This document shows, one piece after another, positions 36,495-46,357 of a stretch of 64,000 nucleotides of DNA; the first letter of the stretch is position 1, and the number at the start of each line of letters is the position of its first letter. The notes under the pieces are model-generated. The model was not told the DNA's origin. It made no database searches and saw only the letters and a list, made by a program, of their open reading frames with translations. The DNA is from Bacterioplanoides sp965219715. GTDB taxonomy: Bacteria; Pseudomonadota; Gammaproteobacteria; Pseudomonadales; Oceanobacteraceae. The translations under genes were made by a program, and so were the position numbers. The DNA lies in contig NZ_OZ244785.1 in assembly GCF_965219715.1 (NCBI RefSeq), positions 434,001 to 498,000 of the forward strand, read 5' to 3'.

Positions 36495-37414
36495 GCTTCG
36501 TTGGCTAATGCCTCCGCAACAAAATCAATAAATGCCCGCACCTTAGACGACATATGTTTGCGGCTGGCATAAATCAGAAATACATCGATGGGGAAGCGCT
36601 GGTGATCACAAAACAGTTCAACCAGCGTTCCTTGCTGCAGCTCATCGGTGAGCAGAAACTCCGGAATCCGGGCAATGCCCTGGCCATCACGGCACAACGA
36701 CAAAATCATCTCCGAGCTGTTGGTCAGCGTTCGGCTGCCGACTTCCACCTGAATATCCTTGCCGTATTGATTCTGGTATTGCCACAGTCTTGGCTGCTTA
36801 AGATGGCTGTAGGTAATACATTCGTGCTGATCGGGGTGTTGTTGCGCTAATTGTTCCGGACGGCTTGGTGTGCCTTTGCGATTCAAATAGTCGGGCGAGG
36901 CTACCGTAATGCCACGTGACGTCATCACCCGGCGGCTGATCAGGCTCGAGTCGGCCAGCTGAGGCGTTGCGCGAATAACTACGTCAAACCCTTCGGCAAT
37001 TACATCGACTTTGCGGTTGCTGACATCCAGCTCCAGCGCAACCTGTGGATAGCGGCTGAGGAAGCCGGAGAACACCGGTTGCATCTGGGCTTCACCAAAG
37101 CTGGCCGGGCAGCTGATACGTAATGTTCCGGTTGGTTCCAGCTGTTGGCCCATCAATGCGTTTTGTGCCTGGGTTGCTTCAGCGATGATTTGCTGACATT
37201 GCTGGAAGTAGATTTCTCCCTCGGCGGTGAGGCTTTGGGAGCGGGTGGTGCGATTCATCAGTCGTACGCCCAGGCGCTCTTCGAGTTTGTTTATCTCTTT
37301 ACTGATGTAAGAGGTTGAGTGCCCGGTATTTTCTGCCGCCAGAGTAAAGCTTCCGGCATTAACAACTTCGGTAAAAATGACCATACCGTCGAGCAACTGG
37401 CCGTTGTAGCTCAT
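36491..37414 (-). CDS. LysR-family transcriptional regulator
   Basis: A 307-residue LysR regulator. The helix-turn-helix region covers residues 1-65 (GMVIFTEVVNAGSFTLAAE, then STSYISKEINKLEERLGVRLMNRTTRS), and the effector domain follows. It belongs to the large CrgA/AaeR-like group by general appearance (QSLTAEGEIYFQQCQQI). It is divergent from a flavodoxin-fold NADPH reductase gene, its likely target, with a 22-bp palindrome between them. Confidence 0.93.
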   Translation of the reverse strand: MSYNGQLLDGMVIFTEVVNAGSFTLAAENTGHSTSYISKEINKLEERLGVRLMNRTTRSQSLTAEGEIYFQQCQQIIAEATQAQNALMGQQLEPTGTLRISCPASFGEAQMQPVFSGFLSRYPQVALELDVSNRKVDVIAEGFDVVIRATPQLADSSLISRRVMTSRGITVASPDYLNRKGTPSRPEQLAQQHPDQHECITYSHLKQPRLWQYQNQYGKDIQVEVGSRTLTNSSEMILSLCRDGQGIARIPEFLLTDELQQGTLVELFCDHQRFPIDVFLIYASRKHMSSKVRAFIDFVAEALANEA

Positions 37415-37458
37415 TTACCAACCTCATCAGAAGTGTGAAAAGCCCAGAATAGGGGAGT

Positions 37459-37480
37459 TTTGACTCCATTGCGAGTCAAA
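37459..37480. promoter_or_regulatory. Palindrome in the LysR/reductase divergent promoter
   Basis: TTTGACTC-N6-GAGTCAAA is a perfect 8+8 inverted repeat. It lies 45 bp upstream of the LysR start and about 113 bp before the reductase start, a position typical of a LysR recognition site. Confidence 0.72.
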
Positions 37481-37592
37481 TGGAAATAATAAGTCCACGC
37501 TCAGGCTATTAATCTTTATTCGTGGCGAATCTATAGTGAACTCATCAAAACAAACCGTTAAACACACAGGCCTGAGGGCCAGGGGAACGATG

Positions 37593-38132
37593 ATGAAAGT
37601 ATTAGCATTTGCCGCAACCAACTCCAGTCAGTCCATTAACAAAGCGCTGGTTACCCACGCAGCCGAGCTGTTAAAAAACAATACCGACGCTGAATTTGAA
37701 GTACTGGATTTAAACGATTTTGAAATGCCGATTTACAGCTCTGACCGTGAAAACGAGTCGGGCATTCCGGCGCCAGCGCAGGCATTCCGTAACAAGATTG
37801 CAGAAGCGGATGCCATTCTGATTTCGTTTGCAGAACACAATGGCTCCTACACCGCTGCGTATAAGAACCTGTTCGACTGGACTTCCCGTATTGATCAGAA
37901 GGTATATCAGAACAAGAAGGCGGTATTACTGGCGACTTCACCGGGCCCAGGCGGTGCACAAAATGTACTGGGTTCTGCAGTGGGCTCAGCGCCGTATTTC
38001 GCTCTGGAGGTTAAAGGCAGTCTGTCGGTGCCATCGTTCTACGATAACTTTGACGGGGAAAAGGGCGTCTTAACCAATGATGAACTGAGCGAGCAGCTGG
38101 TTGAGCAGTTGTCGTTGTTAACCAACGCCTGA
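37593..38132 (+). CDS. NADPH-dependent FMN reductase
   Basis: A 179-residue flavodoxin-fold oxidoreductase. The phosphate-binding loop of FMN is LAFAATNSSQSINKALV at the N-terminus, followed by the family segments DLNDFEMPIYSSD and ISFAEHNGSYTAAYKNLFDW, and the glycine-rich LLATSPGPGGA. The family reduces quinones, azo dyes, chromate or free flavin. AGGGGA six bases upstream favours ATG 37593 over the adjacent ATG 37590. Probably controlled by the divergent LysR protein. Confidence 0.92.
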   Translation: MKVLAFAATNSSQSINKALVTHAAELLKNNTDAEFEVLDLNDFEMPIYSSDRENESGIPAPAQAFRNKIAEADAILISFAEHNGSYTAAYKNLFDWTSRIDQKVYQNKKAVLLATSPGPGGAQNVLGSAVGSAPYFALEVKGSLSVPSFYDNFDGEKGVLTNDELSEQLVEQLSLLTNA

Positions 38133-38160
38133 TTGCAATAATTCTCGATAGAACAAGCTG

Positions 38161-38205
38161 AGCGCCATCCGCTGAATGTCAGTTGCTGATATTGCGGATG
38201 GCGCT
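38161..38205. terminator. Bidirectional terminator-like hairpin
   Basis: A perfect 12-bp stem (AGCGCCATCCGC / GCGGATGGCGCT) with a 21-base loop between the convergent reductase and GGDEF-EAL genes. The flanks are T-rich but broken (GCTTTGTTCT), so efficiency is unclear. Confidence 0.6.
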
Positions 38206-38240
38206 GCTTTGTTCTGGTTGTTTTGGGCTTATTCGGCGGG

Positions 38241-41200
38241 TTATTCAGGGGCTTTTACGTTGGCTTTTTCTGATTTGTCCTGGCCAACCCAATTGTAATA
38301 AAAGGCTTCCAGCTCAGGCGCTGGCAGTGGTCTGCTGTAGCCATATCCCTGAGCCTGAATACAACCATGCTGTTTGAGATAATCCGACTGCTCCATGGTT
38401 TCCACACCTTCGGCCAACACACTTAATCCCAGGTTTTCAGACAGGGCGATGATGGTGCGACAAATGGCCATGTCATCGGCATCAACCGGAATATCACCAA
38501 TAAAAGATTTATCAATCTTAAGCTTATGGATCGGTAACTTTTTCAGATAACTGAGTGACGAATAACCGGTACCAAAATCATCGATTGCCAGCTCAATCCC
38601 CAGTTCACTCAGCTGCTGCAGGTGACGGATGGTTTGTTCATTGGTCATGATGAAGGTTTCGGTCAGCTCCAGAGCCAGATGCTGCGGTGGCAGATCATAG
38701 CGCTTTAACACCGACTTCACTTTCTCTGTCAGGTCTTCTTTAGTGATTTGGGGGCCAGCAATATTAACCGCCACAGCACCGATATTAATGCCCTGATCGA
38801 GCCAGGTCTTGGCCTGCCAGGCGGCCTGTTCCAACACCCATTCACCGATGGCGAGGATCAGGCCGGTCTCTTCAGCAACCGGAATAAACTGATCCGGCGG
38901 CACCAGGCCTCTTTCCGGATGGATCCAGCGAATCAATGCTTCAACGCCGATGATTTGCTGTGTTTCGGTGTCGATTTGCGGCTGATAATACAGCGCAAAT
39001 TCGTTACGAATCAGTGCATGACGCAGGTCACTTTCGATCTGCATACGTTCAGAGGCCTGGCGGGTCAGCTCTTCGGTATAGAAGTTATAGGTGTTACGTC
39101 CCAGTTGTTTGGCACGGTACATGGCGGCGTCGGAATTTCGCCATAACTCACCGGCATCCGAACCATCCTGAGGGTACATGCAAATACCAATGCTGGCGGA
39201 CACATTCACCACATTGTTGCTCAACTGAATCGGTTGCTGGATATGTTCCAGTATTTTTTCCGCCAGGTGAGCGGCTTGTTCCGGGTGATCGAGATCGTCA
39301 AACAGCAGAACAAACTCATCACCACCAAGGCGACCAATGGTGTCTTTTTCCCGCAGAATGCTGCGCAGATTATCGGCAACATCAATCAGCAACTGGTCAC
39401 CTTCGGTGTGACCCATGCTGTCGTTAATATTCTTAAAGTTGTCGAGATCCATGTACATCAGGGTAAACGACTGGCCGCTGCGATCGGCGTGTTTGATAGC
39501 TTGGTCGAGACGTTCCTTTAACAATACGCGGTTTGGCAGGTTAGTCAGTGAATCGTGATAGGCCAGATACGAGATCTTTTCCTGAGTCTTTTTCAGCTCA
39601 CTGATGTCGGAGAAGACGGAAACGTAGTGGGTTATGTCTCCGGCGTTATTGCGCACCTCACTGATGGTTTGCCAGGCGGGAAAGATGTCACCATTTTTAC
39701 GACGGTTATAAATTTCGCCACTCCAGCGACCACGATCATTAATGTTGTGCCACATATTGGCGTAGAACGAGGGACCTTGCTCGCCGGATTTGAGCATGCT
39801 CGGGTTGTTGCCCAGCGCTTCTTCACGTTGGTAGCCGGTGATCTCGCTGAAGGCGGAGTTGATCTCAATGATGCGACGGTCGGCATTGGTAATCACCACA
39901 CCTTCGGCGGTGTTTTTCACCACGCTGGCTAATAGCCGCAATGACTCTTCGTTTGCTTTACGCTGGGTAATATCGCGGCCGACGCCCAGTACTCCCAATA
40001 AGCGCCCGTGTTGTTTGTCGTACACCGGGGTTTTGATGGTTTCCAGCAGTTCGGTGCGGCCATCACTGGCGTATTGGATCTGTTCCTCGTTGATCGAGCG
40101 GGAATTCGAATTTAACGCCAGCAGGTCGTTATTGCGGAAGGCATCTGCCAGCTCTTTTTCAACAAAGTCGTAATCGGTTTTGTTGACGATGTCTTTTTCG
40201 CTGGCACCAAAGAACTGCTCAAAGCGTTTATTGCAGGCCAGGTATACGCCTTTAGGGTCTTTGATCCATACCAGGTCGGGCAGGGTGGCCATCAGCAGGC
40301 GGAAGAAACTGGTTTGTTCTGCCAGGCGGTGGCTGAGGCGGCGCATCTTGATGTTGTTGTTGATGAGGTACATGGCGGCGCCAATCAACATAAGGAAGAA
40401 CAGAGTTAACACTGAAAGCTGAGTGCGATATTTGTACCAGAGTGATTCTGGCTGAAACAGCACCAGGCTGTCCTGCGGCAGTTGTGAGCGCTGGAGACCA
40501 AAGGTTTTTAACTGTTGGAAATCGAACATCGGCCGATTCGGACTGTTCGCCAGAATGTTTATGTTGTCGATCGATTCACCCGACAGTACCCGGCGCGCCA
40601 TCATCCCGGCTTGCAGTCCTTGTTCTTTATGACTGACCAGCACGCCACCGAGAATACCGTCACCCATACCGTGCTCCCAAAAGTGGAACAGAGGCACCTG
40701 ATTGTGTTCGGTAATAAACGCCAGGCTTTCATCGAAGGTTTTAAAGTTTGAATCTTTATCACTGTAGGCCGATAACAGCAGCACCAGGTCGCGGCTACCA
40801 AGCAGACTCAGTTGGTTGCCCAGTTGTTGCCAGTTCAATTGTTGCAGCGAGAGTGGGTGGAAATGCAGATCGGCAAAATCCTGTTTGAAACCGAGCAGAG
40901 ATTTGTAATCCGACTGGCCCGATACCCGGTTATCAACGATGACATAAACGTTGTCGCGCTGTGGGAACAGGCCTCTGGCAACAGACAGGCTGTCAGCAAA
41001 TGACGGTGCTTCCACGACTCCGGTAATCCATGGAGTATCTTCGAGTGACAGCGCTTTGTTCAGATCATTTACGCCTAAAAATATTACCGGGGCACCAGCA
41101 AATAACGGCTGGTGATTGGCGATAACAAAATCAAGGGCGTTGTCGTCGGCGGTGATAATCAGATCGTAGGCGGGCAGGCGCTTAAGCTTATATCCGAGCA

Positions 41201-41450
41201 ACTGCCGGAACAGCTGCTGGCTGGCGTCGTCGTTAATGTGTTTGCTGTCCATGTATTCGACGTCGAGAATCGGCTGATTATCAGCGAATGCCTGGTGCAG
41301 GCCATCAAGAACTTTGGTACTGGTTGGAAAGGTCGAGTGATAGGAAAACAGCAATAAAATACGTTTTTGGCTCAGATCCTGCGCGCTAACACTGTGCCCC
41401 GAGAACAGCAGTGGAAAAAACAGGAGTAAACATAAAAATAGTTTTTGCAC
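38241..41450 (-). CDS. Membrane GGDEF-EAL protein with ABC-substrate-binding-like sensor and two PAS domains
   Basis: A 1069-residue cyclic-di-GMP enzyme. Order: signal peptide (1-23), a periplasmic domain like the ABC_sub_bind family (about 28-330), a transmembrane helix (about 343-365), PAS 1 (about 385-500), PAS 2 (about 505-625), GGDEF (about 635-795, intact GRLGGDEFVLL) and EAL (about 805-1050, intact EALIRW, DDFGTGYSSL). Both catalytic halves look competent, so it could make and degrade c-di-GMP, with the balance set by the sensor. The periplasmic ligand is unknown. It is monocistronic. Confidence 0.94.
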   Translation of the reverse strand: MQKLFLCLLLFFPLLFSGHSVSAQDLSQKRILLLFSYHSTFPTSTKVLDGLHQAFADNQPILDVEYMDSKHINDDASQQLFRQLLGYKLKRLPAYDLIITADDNALDFVIANHQPLFAGAPVIFLGVNDLNKALSLEDTPWITGVVEAPSFADSLSVARGLFPQRDNVYVIVDNRVSGQSDYKSLLGFKQDFADLHFHPLSLQQLNWQQLGNQLSLLGSRDLVLLLSAYSDKDSNFKTFDESLAFITEHNQVPLFHFWEHGMGDGILGGVLVSHKEQGLQAGMMARRVLSGESIDNINILANSPNRPMFDFQQLKTFGLQRSQLPQDSLVLFQPESLWYKYRTQLSVLTLFFLMLIGAAMYLINNNIKMRRLSHRLAEQTSFFRLLMATLPDLVWIKDPKGVYLACNKRFEQFFGASEKDIVNKTDYDFVEKELADAFRNNDLLALNSNSRSINEEQIQYASDGRTELLETIKTPVYDKQHGRLLGVLGVGRDITQRKANEESLRLLASVVKNTAEGVVITNADRRIIEINSAFSEITGYQREEALGNNPSMLKSGEQGPSFYANMWHNINDRGRWSGEIYNRRKNGDIFPAWQTISEVRNNAGDITHYVSVFSDISELKKTQEKISYLAYHDSLTNLPNRVLLKERLDQAIKHADRSGQSFTLMYMDLDNFKNINDSMGHTEGDQLLIDVADNLRSILREKDTIGRLGGDEFVLLFDDLDHPEQAAHLAEKILEHIQQPIQLSNNVVNVSASIGICMYPQDGSDAGELWRNSDAAMYRAKQLGRNTYNFYTEELTRQASERMQIESDLRHALIRNEFALYYQPQIDTETQQIIGVEALIRWIHPERGLVPPDQFIPVAEETGLILAIGEWVLEQAAWQAKTWLDQGINIGAVAVNIAGPQITKEDLTEKVKSVLKRYDLPPQHLALELTETFIMTNEQTIRHLQQLSELGIELAIDDFGTGYSSLSYLKKLPIHKLKIDKSFIGDIPVDADDMAICRTIIALSENLGLSVLAEGVETMEQSDYLKQHGCIQAQGYGYSRPLPAPELEAFYYNWVGQDKSEKANVKAPE

Positions 41451-41664
41451 GACGATGGGATCTGAATGTTAAAAAGGTTGGCTTATTATAGTTGACCGTT
41501 AAGCAAAAGGTTTACGGTTGTTAGTCTCATTCCGGCACTCAGACCCTGACTAATGTCAAAAAACACCCTAAAAAACTAAGCTTTATTTCTATATGTTTTG
41601 GTGCTTATAGAATAAAGAGCTATTGAAAGCGGAGTTGTTGCTATATCCCTATAAAAAAAGCCGC

Positions 41665-42201
41665 TTAACAGCCGGTGGTTAATACCCGGATTTCCGGACC
41701 GGTACCGGATGTCTGATTCTGATAGCGGATCTGGCATGGGAAGGAAACGCTTTTACTGTCGTAGTCTTCGCTGAAGAAAATAAAAATCTGATTAAATGCG
41801 CTGGCTTTATCGGTAAAAAAGATCGCTGCGTTTCTATCGTTCCGGGCGGTATTGCGATCAACCGAAGAAATATCCAGCCAGGCCTGAATCTGATTATTAA
41901 TATCGACAAAGCTGGAGCTGCCATCCACTGCCGGGTAACCGTTAAACAACGGGATGCTAACCCCATTAATTACAACGGAACCGTTTCCTGTGGTTTGGCC
42001 CTGCAGCAATGCCTGGCTGTGCACCAGAGCCAACGCACTTTCAATGGCACCTGCGGTGGCATTGAGTGTCGATACTTTACTGTCGTCATTAAAATCGCTG
42101 TAGCGCGGCAGGATAATCGCAGCCAATACTCCCACCAGGACAATAACGGTAATAAGTTCGGCCAGGGTAAAGCCGCGGTTAGTTGAGGAGATGCGGGTCA
42201 T
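41665..42201 (-). CDS. Type IV pilin-like protein (MSHA-type prepilin)
   Basis: A 178-residue prepilin. The leader is ten residues ending in Gly (MTRISSTNRG), followed by FTLAELITVIVLVGVLAAII, with E5 present as needed for cleavage, methylation and assembly. The globular part has two C-terminal cysteines (PCQIRYQ and TTGC) likely to form the usual disulfide loop. It resembles MSHA pilins or type II secretion pseudopilins. No assembly genes are nearby, so it must use machinery encoded elsewhere. Confidence 0.9.
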   Translation of the reverse strand: MTRISSTNRGFTLAELITVIVLVGVLAAIILPRYSDFNDDSKVSTLNATAGAIESALALVHSQALLQGQTTGNGSVVINGVSIPLFNGYPAVDGSSSFVDINNQIQAWLDISSVDRNTARNDRNAAIFFTDKASAFNQIFIFFSEDYDSKSVSFPCQIRYQNQTSGTGPEIRVLTTGC

Positions 42202-42412
42202 TCAGGTCACGGGAATAATAGAAACACACTGAGTTTAGCAGACCGCCGTCCCGGTGATCCGGTTGTCCCGGAGATGATTAACAAAAGTTAATTAAAAGTA
42301 ATGTTTACTTACAGCACAAGGGCGGGCGCTTTTGGTAATTACGGATGTGGGTAGGTAAAAATACCGATTCTGTTACTATTGTCAGAGTTTATGTTCCGAT
42401 CGATAACTAGGT

Positions 42413-44205
42413 ATGGATGGCCAGGGAATGAGCGCAATTCCAACCAATATTATGCGCCGCGAACAACTTGCGGTGATAGAAAAACAAATGTTGCGTGGAT
42501 TGCCCGGTCCCATCGTTACCGCAATCGCCAGCTGTTATTTATTCTGGGACAAACTCGATTCATTCTGGGTGGCCTGCTGGGGAATCGCCAGCGTATCCAA
42601 TAGCCTGGCGAATTGGTTTTATCTCTGGTACACCCGCAAACATCCGTTAGACGACCCGAAAATCAATCGCTTCCGCCTCAATATGACGGCGCTGTCGGGT
42701 TGTATCGCCGGGATAATCTGGAGTTTTCCATTATTAAGTTTGCTTGACTACAACTTTTCTGATGTCGATTACACCTATCAGTTTATCTATTTTTCCTTAC
42801 TGGTGATTGGTCTGGGTGCTGGAGCACTTGGCGCTAATGCGCCGTATTTGCCGATGTATTATTTTTTATTATTCCGTTTATGTTGGTGTTCTGGTATCTC
42901 ACCATTGCAGCGGTCAATATCGAAGAGATCAATACGGTTGGTTGGGTCGCATTATTTTATTTCGTGATTCTTACCCGTTATGCCCACACTATTAATTCCG
43001 ATCTGAAAAACTCCATTCGAATGCGCTTTGCTAATAAAATTCTGGCAGACGAATATCGTGAACAAAAAGAACGGGCGGAAAAAAGTGATCTGGCCAAGTC
43101 CCGCTTCCTGGCAGCGGCCAGTCATGATTTGCGCCAACCGTTACAGGCGCTGGGTTTCTATGCCGATGCGTTACAACAACAGAATAAAAATCAAATCAGT
43201 CAGCGATTGGTGAACGGTATTTATAAAACCACTGAATCGCTGCGCAGTATGCTGAATGTTATTCTGGATTTATCCAAAATTCAGTCCGGGACATTGGAGA
43301 CCCATGTTACCGCGGTTCCCGTAGCCACCTTATTGGATGATGTTTATCGCAGTACCAAACTGGCGGCGGAAGAAAAGAATATTACGCTCAGAGTTATGCC
43401 GAGCTCGCTAGTAGTGAACACCGATTACACCATGGTGACCCGGGTATTACTCAATCTGGTGTCGAATGCCATCCGTTATACCAACAGCGGGCGGGTCGTT
43501 ATGGGTGTGCGTCGACGAGCGGATCAACAGGTTGAAATTCAGGTGTGGGACACCGGGGTTGGTATTGCGGCAGAGCATCAGCAGGATATTTTTGAAGAAT
43601 ATTTTCAGGTGAAAAACCAACAACGAGATTCTAGTCAGGGATTGGGTCTCGGCCTTTCGATTGTAAAAGGGTTACTGAACAGCATTGGTAGCGACATCTA
43701 TATGCGCTCAGTGCTGGGTAAGGGCAGTTGTTTTTCTTTTGTTTTGCCCGGTTGTGATTCTGTTTGTTGTGACCCTGATGAGTATAGCGAAAGAAATAAG
43801 TCATCTGCAGAACAAACGCTGGAATCACTGAGCTTGCTGTTGATTGATGACGATCGCGATATTCTCGACAGTGTGTCACTGCTGCTCAATAGCTGGGGTT
43901 GTGAGGTAAAAACGGCTGACAGCCCGGCGCAGGTTCAGCAAGTGACTGCAGAAGGCTTTTATCCTGACGTGGTGTTGTCGGATTTACGCCTGCCAGATCA
44001 GGTCAGTGGTATTGAGGTGATGAATCAATTACGCCAGCAAGGGTATGATTTTTTCGGCGTATTAATCACCGGAGATACCGCCGAAGAGCGTTTACAGCAA
44101 GCCAAAGCTTCTGGCTATACCTTATTGCATAAACCGTTAAAACCGGCGCGGCTGCGTTTGCTGCTGAATCGCCATCAACAGCAACGCGAGAATATTCCCG
44201 GCTAA
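42413..44205 (+). pseudogene. Hybrid sensor histidine kinase/response regulator, split by a frameshift
   Basis: Two overlapping frames read as one gene. The first (42413-42967) encodes about five membrane helices; the second carries the rest: a sixth helix (YLTIAAVNIEE region), a kinase core with H-box SHDLRQPL, N-box NLVSNAIRYT, G-boxes DTGVGIA and GLGLGLSIVKG, and a C-terminal receiver with DDD and phospho-acceptor LSDLRLP. The frames join at the T6 run at 42862-42867; one more T restores YYFFIIPFMLVFWYLT. HDLRQPL is typical of hybrid kinases paired with LuxR-type regulators. Either a real inactivating mutation, a sequencing error or slippage on the T run. Confidence 0.85.
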
Positions 44206-44271
44206 ACAGATTGTGTTGTCAATTATTGAAGCGGGTGAGCGTGAATTATTTTTGAAACGGTTAATCACGAA

Positions 44272-45621
44272 TTATTGTTGAAAGTGGTTCGGATTAGCCA
44301 GCGGAATGCGCAGCCGCACCGATAAACCCGAATCCCGGTTTTGCAGTGACAGGCCAATATTTAACCGTGCGCAGCCACTGTTAACCAGCGCTAAACCCAG
44401 GCCAATACCACCGGAGCGCCGATCACGGCTGTCGTCTAAGCGGCGATAGGGTTGCAGTGCCTGTTCAATGAGTTCCTCGGCAATACCCGGACCATCATCT
44501 TCCACAATTAATTCCGCCTGATTCCCCCGGGTGGTTAAATTTACCCGAATGCTTTGCTGACAATAGCGTTCTGCATTGCTGAAAATATTATCGATAATCA
44601 GTGTGAAGAAACGCTCATCCACAGCGACCGAGCAGGGCGTTAATGCCATCTGCCAGTCAATATGACTCTGGTGTCCCTGGCGACTGACGACTTTCTGTCT
44701 GATCCAGTTATCCAGCGGCAGCTCACTCAACGTGGGTTCTGAATTCTGCAGTCGCACCAGCTGCAAGCTGTTATCCGTCACTTTTTCCAGCTCATCCAGA
44801 TAGCGATCCAGGTCGGATAACAACTCCTGCTGGAATTCATTTTCTGGCTGTCGTTGTAACAGCCCCAGTGCCAGTCGCGCACGACTTAACGGCGTGCGTA
44901 ATTCGTGTGCCATGGCATTGGCCAGCAATCGTTTTTCTTCGAGATTGTTGCGGATTACTTCAATCATGCGGTTAAAGCGTTCCGACAATTGAAAAAACGG
45001 GCTGACATTTAATGCCGGTAGATGCACGTTATAGTCTTCTCTGGCGAGTGAGTCGGCGGAGTGTTCCAGCTGCTGTAACCAGCGGATCAGACGCTTAACC
45101 GGCCAGTAAAGAAATAATGCAATCGATGCTAATAGTAATAACGTGATGCCGATGGCGGTGACAAAGATATCCGCAGGACTGTCGTTACGTGCTGCTTCAT
45201 CCAGGTGTTCGGGATTATCACGCACCCACAGGGCAGGTTGGTTTGTGACCTGAGCCTGAAATCCGGAAGCGAACTTAAATACCAGAATGTCTTCATCCAG
45301 ATGCGGCCAGCCATCGATGAAATCGCTGTCTTTATCGTTCTCGATATTGGCGTCGTCATTTCCGTTACTGTCGGCGTAAAACTGCTGGCTGATTTCAAAA
45401 CCGTGATCATTAATTAAATTGCTTACACAGGGGTTCTGCAGATGTTCGGTGCCACATTCAACCCGTGCCATCAGTAACAGCTGCTGGATATCACGGGCAA
45501 AATCTTCCCAGTCATCCTGACGTTCAACAAGGTGGATGGTGAGAAATAAAGCGCTGATGGTCAGCACCAGTGCCAGTGCCACTGCACCGTATAAATACCA
45601 GAAAAAACTAACGGGTTTCAT
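44272..45621 (-). CDS. RstB-like sensor histidine kinase with acidic periplasmic domain
   Basis: A 449-residue kinase. Transmembrane helices lie at about 7-30 and 150-172, with a HAMP-like linker, the H-box MAHELRTPLSR (H239) and an HATPase with DDGPGIAEEL and GGIGLGLALVNSG. The periplasmic loop holds an unusual acidic stretch at 84-111 (DSNGNDDANIENDKDSDFID), rich in Asp/Asn like calcium-binding loops, and two cysteines (C56, C65). It overlaps the response regulator gene by 14 bp, so the pair is translated together. The whole operon also contains the RTX lipoprotein gene upstream; I infer a calcium or divalent cation input, unproven. Confidence 0.93.
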   Translation of the reverse strand: MKPVSFFWYLYGAVALALVLTISALFLTIHLVERQDDWEDFARDIQQLLLMARVECGTEHLQNPCVSNLINDHGFEISQQFYADSNGNDDANIENDKDSDFIDGWPHLDEDILVFKFASGFQAQVTNQPALWVRDNPEHLDEAARNDSPADIFVTAIGITLLLLASIALFLYWPVKRLIRWLQQLEHSADSLAREDYNVHLPALNVSPFFQLSERFNRMIEVIRNNLEEKRLLANAMAHELRTPLSRARLALGLLQRQPENEFQQELLSDLDRYLDELEKVTDNSLQLVRLQNSEPTLSELPLDNWIRQKVVSRQGHQSHIDWQMALTPCSVAVDERFFTLIIDNIFSNAERYCQQSIRVNLTTRGNQAELIVEDDGPGIAEELIEQALQPYRRLDDSRDRRSGGIGLGLALVNSGCARLNIGLSLQNRDSGLSVRLRIPLANPNHFQQ

Positions 45622-46309
45622 CGTTTGCCAACATATAACCGGTGCCACGCACGGTTTTGATAAATCGTTGTGGTGCCTGGTCTCCCAGACGTTTGCGTAA
45701 TGACGAAATGCGCATGTCCAGCGAGCGGTCGGCACCGTCGTAATCTATGCCACGCAGGCTTTTATAACAGCGGTCGCGACTCACGGCCTGACCCTGATGA
45801 CGGGCGAGTAATTCGAGTAAATCGAACTCGCCGCTTTGCAGTTCAACGACCTCACCATTGAGCAATACCTCGCGACGACCGGGAATAATTTCAATCGGTC
45901 CGCAACGATATTGCTCAGACTGAACCGTACTCGTGGCACAACGTTTCAGTAATGCCTGGATGCGCATCAACAGCACATCCGGGCGGATCGGCTTGCGCAC
46001 ATAATCATCAGCGCCAGAGCGAAACGCCGTGAGTTCCGACACATCGTCTTCACAAGCGGTCAACATCAGAATCGGGCCCTGATAAAACGAACGAACCTGC
46101 TGGCAAACCGATAAGCCATCCTGGCCGGGCAGCAAAATGTCGAGAATTAACAAGTCGGGCGAGGCCTGGCGAACCGCCAGTGGCGCCTGATCGCCACGTT
46201 GGCAAACCTGAACATTAAAACCCTCGGTTTTTAAAAACACCGTCAGCAGGCGGCTGATTTCTGCATCGTCCTCAACCACCAGAATGTGTTTTTCTGCAAA
46301 TTCGTTCAT
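45608..46309 (-). CDS. OmpR-family response regulator (RstA-like)
   Basis: A 233-residue two-component regulator. The receiver domain (1-120) has the acidic pair E13/D14/D15, phospho-acceptor D57 and K106. The C-terminal winged helix (about 140-228) has VELQSGEFDLLELLARH and RGTGYML, as in OmpR/PhoB proteins. It is the cognate partner of the overlapping kinase gene. The wording VSRDRCYKSLRGIDYDGADRSLDMRIS resembles RstA. It lies 48 bp after the RTX lipoprotein gene, with no terminator visible between. Confidence 0.94.
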   Translation of the reverse strand: MNEFAEKHILVVEDDAEISRLLTVFLKTEGFNVQVCQRGDQAPLAVRQASPDLLILDILLPGQDGLSVCQQVRSFYQGPILMLTACEDDVSELTAFRSGADDYVRKPIRPDVLLMRIQALLKRCATSTVQSEQYRCGPIEIIPGRREVLLNGEVVELQSGEFDLLELLARHQGQAVSRDRCYKSLRGIDYDGADRSLDMRISSLRKRLGDQAPQRFIKTVRGTGYMLANDETR

Positions 46310-46357
46310 CGTTTTCTGTGCTTTTTAATTTACGGTTTGTGTGTCGCGTGTTGCCTT

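Noticed and set aside
36870..36890. Fifth copy of the 16-bp operator (TTCAAATAGTC)
   Set aside because: Only 11 bases match, it is inside the LysR coding region, and the rest diverges.
38748..39521. Several plus-strand frames opposite the GGDEF-EAL gene
   Set aside because: The opposite strand encodes intact GGDEF and EAL motifs; these frames have no ribosome sites or recognisable domains.
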